Source: Pycnopodia helianthoides (taxonomy: Eukaryota; Echinodermata; Asteroidea; Forcipulatida; Asteriidae). From it: a DNA stretch of 64,000 nucleotides. The notes beneath the pieces were generated by a model that made no database searches, was not told the DNA's origin, and saw only the letters and a program-made list of their open reading frames with translations. Shown in pieces: positions 40,001-52,000 of the stretch (positions are counted from its first letter, which is position 1; each line of letters starts with the position of its first letter). A program made the position numbers and the translations under genes. Where the stretch lies: positions 18,311,094 to 18,375,093 of the forward strand of contig CM063255.1 of the NCBI GenBank assembly GCA_032158295.1. The letters are read 5' to 3'.

Positions 40001-43000
40001 ACTTTATGAAATCCACCATATACATAAACTGACAAACCTGTAGAAGTTTGAGATCGATCGGCCATCTGGGTCACGAGAAAATAGTGAAAAACCGATTACA
40101 CATTTGCATGAAATCATATAGATTCAACAAATGAATAAAACGCTCACTGAGCAATAAACTCCAATCGGAAAATTAGTTTATTCATTTCTCATCAAATATG
40201 ACATTTCAGACAGAAATGTTTCAAGGGATGTTTTCTACTATCATCATCATTAGACCGTGTAAGTTTTGTGTAAATCTGTGATCAAAAGAATATTTTACAA
40301 GTTTTTTTCTTACAAATTCTGTAATGTTCCTTTAAGCCAGGTTGATATAAATACACTTTGGGGATACTGCAGGGGAGCTCAGTAGGAAGCAAAGCTTATA
40401 AGCGTGAGCCCCAAACAGGTACGCTCATTGAGCCCAAACCAAAGACCCATGTAACACAGTCCATTAAAACAAATGGATAGCAAGAGATAAGTTCAATTCT
40501 TTTCCTTGGTTTCATTGTCATCTCATTCACAACAATTTAAAGGTAAAGAGCAATCATAAAACAAGCAAAGTCATGAAAGGGCAATGTCTCCCCCACCTCG
40601 TTCCCAGGGGTGGCATTTTTTTCACAGCAAGTGCTGCTTGCTCATAAAACCCCTGGAATTGGTTAATTAAAAAGGTCTGTGGCTGATTCACTCTACATGT
40701 ACGCTCAAGTAAGGTAGCCCGCAACAGAGGCATCTAGTTGTAGAGCAACTGGTCTCCTCTTATTCTTTTCTGATCTTGTGGCATGTCTATTACTGTATGC
40801 AGTTTAGGGTGACAGTGTCAAAAAAAGAAATAATTGGGGAATCCTGTCAAAATGTTTGCAAATTGACACGTGCGTACTAAGTGACTACAAGCACTCAACA
40901 GTTTTAAACAAGCCTGCCCACAGAGCAGTCTCTGTTGGGAGCCAATCAGTGTTGTTATTAAGCACCTCCCTTCTAGGGGTTAGTGATGAGAGGTATCGAT
41001 ACGATGCAATACCCATGGTAGCGAGGCTGAAGTCTCCCCTTCTACGTTTTTGGGGGCATGCTGTTGTTGTAAAATTGTAAGAATTTATCTAGGAAAAAAA
41101 GTTACCACAGACTAACGAATCTGGATGGCTCCTTGAAACAATAATAAGGTGGAATGGTTAAAAAATAAATGAATTACAATGTTCTTACCGAGGATGTTCA
41201 CTTTGCATTTAGCATTCAGCGTTCCAGAGTCATTGGTAAGAATCAACTCGTACTCTCCACTGTCGTCCCGCTCTGATTCACGTACTCTAACAATCGTCAA
41301 CTCATCCGAGTTGTCAATGACGACACGGTCAGATGGCTGGAGCTCGCTGCCGTTCTTTTTCCAGGTCACTGTTGGTGGTGGGCTACCATCGAAGGGAACT
41401 TGAAGTTTCAGTTCTTGACCAGCACGGATTTTGACATCCTTGAGGCGGTCAATGCGAAGGACAGGTTTGGCTGTAAGAGTTTGAGAAATGGTGCAAGGAC
41501 AACATCAGAGCCCAATGTCAAAAAATTACTTCTTTAGCACTAAAAGTAACTTTGCACAAATCAATGATGGTTACTTGAATAAGGTTACCAGCCAAACTAC
41601 CATATCACATATACCATCTGTCACTGATATCCTGTCCATTTTTGCTTAGCAGCAAATTGTCAAGCAATATTTTTTGCTTAAACGTCTTTAAAAAAACATT
41701 GGCCCAGATGACATCTATAATTTGGAATAAACTTGTCGAGATATCCCTAATTGTTTAATAAATGATGTGGAGAAAATGTAATTTGTGAAGACAGCAGGAT
41801 CTGCAACTGCTGGAAACATGACAGTTTTTAGCGAGTGTTCTCTTTTGGCAGTCTTCGTATTTTGTCAATATTTTTGTTCGAAGGTACCAGTCAGCAGCCA
41901 TTCAACCTGTAACTGCAATATAGCCAGGGATCACACCCAATTACGATAAAACCTTGGAAGCAGCAGCAGAGGGATTACATTAAAGGGGATGTAACTTTTT
42001 ATTTCAAATATCTAAGTAATAAACCAAAAGGGAAAAAGACTGGGAATTTCTTATTTTTTCATTGGGTTGGAAAAGGAAAAATTGACTATAGCAGAGCTTT
42101 ACAATTCTATTGAGCATGATGAACTTAAACATAACATAACATAACAACTAAAATTATAAGGCGCTATTCCATCAAGATCATAGAATCACATAATAGAAAT
42201 TAACATGGATAGAGGTGAGTTTGGAACTTTAAAACTAGAGATAAACTAACCGATTCCCTAATGACAGGAGGAAGATTGTTCCAAATCACTGGTCCAGCTA
42301 CATGAATGCTTTTTGACCCAGAACTTTGTTGCCACGGGGAACGTTCAAGTGAGTGATATCAAGTCTGGACCGTAAAAAACATGGAGGAGTGTGAATGAAA
42401 GTAAATTGGCAACATATCTAGGAGTCGTTTTGTTTCAAGGATTTATTAACATAAGGAGCAAGTTTAAAATGAATCTGTTCTCTAATCGGTAGCCTATGAA
42501 GTTCCTTGAGTCATGGGGTAATATATACTTACAGAATTTAGCCTTGACGAGCTTGGGTTGTGAGACTTTACTTGGTTTGCCTTTGCCTGCCTTGTTAACA
42601 GCACTGACACGGAATTCGTAGGAACGACCTTCACCCAAATTAGGAACCTGCGCATAAATTACATGAATAATTCAAAACAAAATAGAATTTGAAACATTGC
42701 ATAAGGGGAATGCAATCTAGAGAGGTTTGTGGTAACACCATGGAAATATCTCCCATGAGTAAGATTTGAAACTTTGCATGGTGGAGATACAATCTAGAGA
42801 GGTTTGTGGTAGTACCATGGAAATATCTCCCATGAGTAGGATTTGAAACTTTGCATGGTGGAGATACAATCTAGAGAGGTTTGTGGTAGCACAATGGAAA
42901 TATCTCCCATGAGTAGGATTTCAAACTTTGCATGGTGGAGATACAATCTAGAGAGGTTTGTGATAACACCATGGAAATAACACCCTGTGAAATTTTTCAC

Positions 43001-46000
43001 CTTAATTCAAGCAATAATTTTGCAATACATCTCAAACTTACCTTGAAGTGATTTCCTTTAATTGGTTGATCGGTCGCATCCATCCAGCGAGTGCTGGCCT
43101 TTTCTTTCTTCTCGACGACGTATCCCTCAATATCAGCTCCACCGTCATCCTCTGGTGATGACCATTCCAACTCCACAAAGTCATGGTCGTAATCAGTGAC
43201 CTCTGGCACACCAGGCGCACCGGGCTCATCTGGGTACAAATACAATAACATTCATCCGTGAATTTTGCTAAATGGGCTCATCTGGGTACAAATACAATAC
43301 TATTAATCAGTGATTACTAGCTAACTGGGTGCACTGGGCTCAATCGGGTACCAACAATTTTCATTAACGAGTGAACTCTGGCACACAGGGTGCACGGGGC
43401 TCATCTGGGTACATTTACAATAACATTAATCAGTGATTTCTGGATAAATGGGTGCACTGGGTTCATCTGAGTACAAACACAAAATCTTTAATCAGTGAAC
43501 TCTGGCTCTGTGGGTGAACAAGGCTCAAGCACCAGGCTTATCTACAATCCTGGTCATAATTGATTGGGTCCCTGTCCCCCCGGCCCCCGTTCAGAGTTGA
43601 CTCTCTTTGCTCGGTCTGCGCTCCAGCTGGGGTGGGTACTATTACGATTATTACTATACCCTTTATTATTATTCATTCAGCAAAGACTTCAACTAACATG
43701 CAACAAAACAATAAAGTTATATCTGTTCCATTACTAATGATTTAATGGAACAGAAACAGAAAGGCAAGAACAACTATTGGAATCAGATGATAAGACAAAC
43801 TCATTCTAAAATTACACTAATAACAGTTGATATTAGTTCAATTTCCTTCATTTAATTTGCTCTCTTTTCTCTTTCAAACTTGACAGAAATTTAGATCATA
43901 CAGCTAGACTCTCCTTTGGATTTTAAAAACTTGGAAAACATCAAAAATGACCTTCAAAGTTCAAATTCAGTAAAAACTTGACATTATTTTGTGGTGTCTA
44001 ATCCACCTTTGTATTTAAACTCGTTTCTGGAGTCCACTTCGCCGGATCTGATCCGCGAAAGGTGGATTAAACTTGCAGGATCTTGAACCAGGTCTGATCT
44101 ACCTTTCTGGATCTAGTGTAAACAGGGTCTTTATTGCTTAACATCTTATCAGGATTAACTCAGCTTGGGGAATTTGTTTACTTATTAATGCCCTGGGGAA
44201 GTCTTGAGAAGCAAAAGTGCCGTATACAGCAGCCCAGATTTTCTGATGGAGCAAACCCGTCATGACAACTCAAGCTTGGGATTGGAACCCGTAACCATGC
44301 AGTTGAAAGGTCAACATTCGGACTTACCGTAGGGGTTCTTAGCCAGGACTGTGTGTGGTGTCTCTAGTGATTTGCTGACACCAAAGCTACTCTCTGCTGC
44401 AACACGGAACATGTACTCTGTTCCCTCCTGCAGCTTGGTAATCTGTCAATGAAAACTTACTTGGTAAGAAACACTGCAGCTGTTGATAATGTTTAACATT
44501 TTGAGAAATGATTCCCTTCAAAGGATTGTGGTTTTAGAGAAAGGGATTAAAAAATATGTCAATCTGAGAAATGTTTCTGCATGAAATGTTTCTCAGATTG
44601 TGTATTCCAATTATGAATTATTCTTCCTGCGCGGACATAACTGCTCAAGATTTTCCGCGATTTCTCAAAAACACTACTACTTTTTAAAATGAAACAGGTT
44701 AGTTATATTGTTTAATGTACACTTATATAGGGTTAAAACAATCGAACGGTTCAAAAAACCAGAAGTATACTTTGCCTTTAAGTAAGAACAAGCGCTTACT
44801 CAGTTGGTAAGCAGCTTTAAAAACTTGAGCTTTGGTATCTGACATTGAAAATAATGAAAATCTGACATCATTTTGAGAGCAAACATCAGCCCTAAATACA
44901 CATCCTCATTGCTGCCCATTCCCCTACTCGGACTTCAAGTTCATCTCAACAGTAATTACTTACCACAACCACAACTACAAGAGCTTCTTCCATTTTGTAT
45001 GGTCAAAGATCTTACGCTGCTCCATTTCTTTGGAATAGTCTTCCTGTGCATATTCGCCAGGCTAGTTCTTTACACTGTTTTAAGTCTGTGTTAAAAACTC
45101 ATTTGTTTGAAGCTGCTTATTTGTAATCTGCATACTTGTAATGTATCTTTCACTCATTGTATATTGTATTGTTCTCTTTATGCGCTTAGAGGCTTTTGCA
45201 TTAGGCGCTTTACAAATGTCTTAATAATTATTATCATTATTATTATTACCTTGACTGTTGTATCTTTGGTGGTGTCGTTGACAACTGACCAACCAGATCG
45301 CTTGATGTCTCTCTTCTCAATAACGTAGTTGGTGATTGGTTGACCGCCATCGTCGGCTGGTGGTTGCCACGTCAACACGCAAGAGCTGGCTGTGACATCA
45401 CTGACGTCGATGGGACCTTTTGGTGGACTCGGCTTATCTGGAGAATGATAAATGAACGGAAATCAAATTTGTATTTTCCCCCAAGGACAGAGGCCTGGGT
45501 ATACAGATATTTTAACGTCTTAGTACAAGTTGGGTGATTATTGAGAAAGTAGATTCTTGCTATGAATAATAACAGTCGCTTCTTAGCCCTAAAATCAGTT
45601 ACGCAGTGACACTCATAGCGCTCTTGAAAACTTGTCCTATTTATTCTACTGTCGCGAAATTTCGGAATTCATGTTCTGAAAAGAACTGTCCTGCTTATTA
45701 ACTACTACTTGGGCAGGAGGTATGAAAATCAGCCAAAACTACTACTTTCACTCAGTGGATCGAGGGGACTTCTCATTATTAACTTCACTGCCGCGGATTG
45801 CGTTCTCAATTGGTCTCAAATGTTCCGACTAGCCTGCTCTAGTATAGGGATTCATAGGTTTCAGTGTAGAGTCAGCACTGCTCTGATTGGTTCTTCTGAG
45901 AGGAGAACTGTGATTGGAAGGCTTAGAGTTATTGTGTGGGTTGCCCATTGTGTGTGCCTTGTGTACTGGAGTGTGTCAGTAGACTGGGAGATATCAGTGG

Positions 46001-49000
46001 AGTAGGGTGGTAGAATAGTGTGCCAGATACTGCTGATGAAATAGCCTATGTTTTTTAGTGGAACAGTATTTTGCTTATGGATCTCAACAGTTTCCCTGAT
46101 GCAACGGGTGTAGCAATGTTTCTCAGGAACTATGATTCGAACTGAACATAAATTGAGACCTCACCATGCAATGCCTCAAAACCCATAAAGATTTTTTTAT
46201 TAAATGCACTCTACCAGAGTTAAACTTCGGTACCAAACATTAAATGGAAACTCACCAAGTACGTTGACGTTAGATGTTCCCTTCTCGGTTCCAAACGGAT
46301 TAGTTACGATGACCGTGTAAACACCGGTGTCACTACGCCTAGCATCCATCACAATCAGTTCAGTGTTGGTCGGTGACCCGCGCACTTTAGTTCTCTCATC
46401 GGGGATGATCTCATCTTCGTCTAAGGTCCAAGACGCCTTGGGTGTCGGGGTACCACTGAAGGGTACAATCAGTTTGATGTTCTGGCCCGCTTTGATGGTG
46501 AGGTCCTTCAGCTGGGAGACATCCAAAGAAGGAGGAACTGGGGGAGGGGGGAGAATAAGAAATTAAAATTACAGAGGGCGCTGTCCAGCTACTGCCTGTC
46601 AGGTTTTTCATCGCGTTGTCTAGTAGGATAATTATATGACAAGCACTAAACCAACCAAAGCAGAGTCTAAGCATATTATCATTATTATTAAAGCTAAAAG
46701 TTTCTCAGATTCAAATGTTACTTCAAAAGGAATTCTTTCTGCTCCAAAAATTTGGGCGAAACTGTGGGGAAATTTCAGGCAGCAAGAAGGGAAAAATAGA
46801 CAGAGAAAGCAAAAAAGATGTTTACCCGTGTTAAATTTCAGGCACATCAACCCCTCTGCCCCTCATAACCAACGAGTCCCCCCAAAAAAACCAAGGTTCT
46901 GTTCTTAAAGGTAAGGTCTTAGATTGGTTTTTGTCAACGTAATGCCCATTTAAAGGTAAAGGGTTTAAGAAAGATACAGTAAAAGTCACATGTGAAAGTA
47001 TCCGCTGAATACAGTGTCTACTTACTGAGAAAACAGCAACAAACTTTCACAGCGGGTACCAACCGCAAATCTGGGGCAGCATTCCAAAATGGACACCAAC
47101 CCTCACAAATCTGAGAAACAATTCATGCATGAATCGTTTCTCAGATTCACATGCTTTCGAGTGAACAATTATCCAAACCATATTCCTTCGAAGGGAATCC
47201 TTTCTCTAAAATAGTTTATACAATCAACAACTGCAGTGCTTCTCACCAAGTAAGCTCTTATAGTTATTAACTTTTGGAGTATTAACCAATGTATGACCTT
47301 ACCCTTAACTCACGGTTCATTTTATTTTTACAGTTTCAAAAGTTTCAAAAGGAAGATACATGTACAACTTACTCTCTGGATCTTTAGCCACCACCGGTGG
47401 TGACACAACGCTAGGTTCACTCAGCCCTGCCTCATTTTCAGCCAAGACTCTAAACTCATACTCCTCCCCCTCAACAAGGTCAGGGACTTTGAACTTATTG
47501 TCCTTGATCGGCTTCTTGTTGACTCTCTCCCATTCCCCGGTCTGAGGGTTCTTCTTCTCCACGTAGTAGCCCTTGATTGGACTTCCTCCATCGTCCTTGG
47601 GCTTATCCCAGGACAGCGTGACTGAATCCTTGGTGGCCTCTTCAATAACTGGTTGGCCTGGCGGTAGGGTTGGGTCTAAGGGGAAGAGGGAATGATCAAC
47701 GATGAAGTAAAAATATCAACAGCGTTGTCACTACTATAAAAGTCTCTCTACAAAGTATCAACTAACAAGGTGCCAAAAGCACTGAACACTAAACAGAACT
47801 TACTGAGAAGCACCCAAATGGTTATTGGATGCATATGAGTGCATTGTCGCAAGCTCAAACATTTGTTTTATTTTTTTTTTTATGAGATATCGCCTAACTC
47901 ACAAGGCCGAACGGCCACTCAAGGTGAGGGCTACACTTAACTGATTTGGGCTGTTGACCCAAATCAACTGACACCAGAGGCACGTTGCCACCTACTCCTG
48001 GGGCTGAAACAGGGTTACCCCCTTCACAGTCCGTAAGGATGTAGACATGAGTATCATCCACTAGGAGCCTGGCTGGTAGAGCACAATACACCACCTTCCC
48101 AACTTTTTACGAAGCAATTATGGTTAAGTGCCTTGCTCAAGGGCACAAGTGTCATGACCGGGATTCGAACCCACACTGTGCTGCTGACAACACCAGAGCT
48201 TGGGTCCAGTGAACTAGACCACTCAGCCAAGACACGCCACATGTCAATCTCCTGCTTATTTATCTGAACTTGTTCACCATTACTCCCCTGCTAGGACTTT
48301 ATGTTCATCTCAACAGTCATTGCTTACCACAACTACTAGGGCTTCTTCCATTTTTTATGGTCAAAGATCATTTTCTTACGCTGCTCCATTTCTTTGGAAT
48401 AGTCTTCCTGTGCATATTCGCCAGGCTAGTTCTTTACATTGTTTTAAGTCTCTGTTAAAAAACTCATTTGTTTGAAAGTGCTTATTTGTAACCTGCTTAC
48501 TTGTAATGTTTCTTTCACTTATTGTTTATTTTATTGTTCTCTTTATGTGCTTAGAGGCTTCTGCATTAGGCGCTTTACAAATGTCTTTATTATTATTATT
48601 ATACGTTCATTGTTTTCTTTTTTTTCAGAGCATCCCGTCTTGGACATCTCTTCACTGAAGGACATCAAGGTCAAAGGTGGTGAGAGCTTTGACCTCAGGC
48701 TGCCCTTCACGGGGGTACCCAAACCAGAAATAACCTGGGAGCTGAGCGGGAGCCTGTAAAGGACGATGGCCATGCGATTATCAAGACCACTCATGATGTG
48801 ACTGCACTGATCGTTGAGAGTGCGCGCCGTGCTGATGGAGGGCACTATACTATGTCTTTATTATTATTATTAATATAATCACAAGGTGAAATCTGGACTA
48901 CTCCATCTCACGAGGCGAAGCAGAGTGAAATGGAAGGGGCAGATCTCAAGGTGATTATATTCTGCGACAATGCATGAACGATGTTCTATATAACTCACAC

Positions 49001-52000
49001 AGAGATCTTCAGTTTGGGGTAACACCATGTGTATAAATATCTACTTTGCTGTGTAGATTTGTTCTTTAGAGAACTTGTCTTGCTATTTATTCTACAACCG
49101 CGGAGTAGATTTTCGGAATTCGGGAGACTTCTCAATTCTGAAAAGAACTGTCCTGCTTATTAACTACTACCTGGGCGGGAGGTAGGAAATCGGCCTGGAC
49201 TACTACATTAGCTTTGTGGATCGGGGGGACTTCTTGTAATTAACTGCACTGCCGCGGAGTGAGTTCTTTTCAGTCTCAACGTTTCGACTAGCATGCTCTA
49301 GTCATCGTCAGGAGACTGACATTACGAGAAGTCCCCCCCATCCACAAAGCTGAAGTAGTAGTCCAGGCCGATCTCCTAACTCCTGCCCAGGTAGTAGTTA
49401 ATAAGCAGGACAGTTCTTGTCAGAACTGAGAAGTCTCCCGAATTCCGAAAATCTACTCCACGGTAGTAGAATAAATAGTAAGACAAGTTCTCTAAAGAAC
49501 AAATCTACACAACAAAGTAGATATTTATACACATTGTGTTACCCCAAACCGAACATATATTGATACCTCACCATGCAATGCCTCAAAACCCATATCACAC
49601 ATAGATCCTTGTCATTTGAAATTTGTACAAGCAATAAACACAAAAAAATGCCATGAAATGTCGTCCACTCCACACTCTGGAAATTCTAAGAAACACTTAT
49701 AAATAAATTGGAAACTCCATGAAAACATCAACCTGGGACACGACCTTGCCTCATTTGGACAAACAGGAGGGGCACAATTAGTTTGGAAATGACGATGAGA
49801 AGTGTCCAATAATTATGCATAATAGACGAGCTCCTGTCCAATATTAAATTTTGGAGTGCATGGCAGTACATTCATGTTATGACGCGTGTTCCACCAATCA
49901 AATGACAAGAATCTGTGTGTGGTTTATAAAAGAACTTGCTGTGTATATTTCTTGAAATTGGTTTAGCAGATTTTGCAGAGCCTCTTCAACTCAGTAGTCT
50001 TGGTGGTCTAGTTGGTGAGACATCTGCTCTCGAATGGCAAAGGTCATGGGTTCCAATCCCTCTTCAGTAAAGTGTTTTTTTTTCACAGGCCTCAGGAAAG
50101 TACAAAGTATACAATGCTTAATGTTGTATGAGTAGAACACAAAATAATATTCTTTACCCCCGATGCAAATTTGACATCTGATTGTTCCTAGCATTCCAAA
50201 TGAACAAAACAAAAAGTGCTTATCTTACCGATTGGCTCCCGAGCGATTGCTGGCTTGCTTGGTTTACTCGGCTCACTCTCTCCAGCTTTGTTCACAGCGA
50301 TCATTCGGAACTCATACTCAGCCCCCGGAGTGAGCGACGGAACCTCAAATGAGGTTCCCTTGATCGGCTCCTTCTTAGCCTTAGACCAACGCGGGGTACC
50401 AACTTCACGTTTCTCAATGATGTAGCCAGTGATGGGGCAGCCGCCGTCAAAGTCAGGAGGGGACCATTTGAGCTCAATGCTACCGTCGTGAGTATCAACG
50501 ATGACGGGTGGTTCCATTTGATCAGTGGGTTCTATAATTAGGAAGGAAATCCCAGTCTGAGTTTAGAAGGAAACGTAACCTCATCTTAAACAGTGTTTGA
50601 CTCCGTTTCTAGACCAGTGTAGACGGTGCAAGTCTCGCGTGTATCAAAAACCAGAAAAGAACTCGAACAAAGACTAAAGATCTTTCTACTGTTGATAAAT
50701 AAACTGCGCTGGTTGGCTTTGACGGCTGAATGCTAGCGAAACATTCAATGGTGTTAACCGATGAGTTTTGAACAAATTCAACATTTCTGCAAACTTTCTA
50801 TTAAAAAAAAATACACCCAATGATAATTGGTTGTTTTGTTTCCAATAAATTCAACACTATATTTCTGAGCATTTGTGTAACATTGTTACAAACTGTGGCT
50901 ATCTGTTTTTGCTCTGCATTTATGGCTTCCCATAGTTTTCCAACCTCGGTTGGCAAAAACTTGGGCTGTGACGTTGCACTAGAAAGGTCTATATTTTTAT
51001 ATGAAATCAAATCTTTTTAAATTCTATTCGTACAAAATTCTTGAAAATAAAAAAACCCATAGCAATTTTGTTATAAATACAATTTCAATTTTTTTTGTAT
51101 TACAAATAATTTGTTAAAATTAACATGGAAACAAATTCAAAACTTGAGACAAGGATGCTAATTTTTTTAGAAACCCATTTGCCAATCACGCCCAAATTTG
51201 TGCGACCATTACATAAGTTTAATGATGACATGAACGTCAATTGGGCAAAATTCCTAATTGTTTACAAGTAACCGGAATAACCGGAAACGATGGTCAAGTC
51301 TTAAATTCTCAGGTGTTCTTTGTTGATTGCTTAAATGTAATTTACTTTCATTTATTTCATGGCTAACATTTACCTTCACATATGGTATAATTTTGACAGC
51401 TATAAACTACGTTAACTATGATAAAGTATTTGAAGACACGGAATTGAGCACAGTTAAAAATGTGATATGGTTGAAACCAACTTGGTACTGGGAGTTCGAA
51501 TACGTGGAAGACTTGCACAGTCTATACAAACTTAGGTCATAATCAGAGTCCCAACAGTTTAGGTATTGAGTTGAAAGAAGAGTCGACTTTTCAGTGAACT
51601 ACTATAGGGAGCTGAGGTTAATATCTTTTGGGGGAACACACTGTAAATGCAGTCATTGTTAATGGCCTCACGTTTTGACCCTAGCAGAGTTTTTTCCCCA
51701 CTTTTTCATCTTGTTCTCGAGGTTATTAAAAAAAATTAAACGGAGAGCTTACCGAATGGTTCCTTGGCAACCTGAGGCTTGTCAGTCTGAGTGGGTTCAC
51801 TGGCACCCACTTCATTCACCGCGGACACCCGGAGCAAGTACTCCTTCCCTTCAGTCAGATTGGGGACAGTGAACTCTGGTGATGTCACTCTATCATCGGA
51901 AATTGCCCAGTCACCACGTTTTGTCTCTTTGTACTCGACGATGTAGTGTGTGATCTCGCAGTTACCGTTGTCTGTCGGGGGTTTCCAGGCGAGGGAGATG

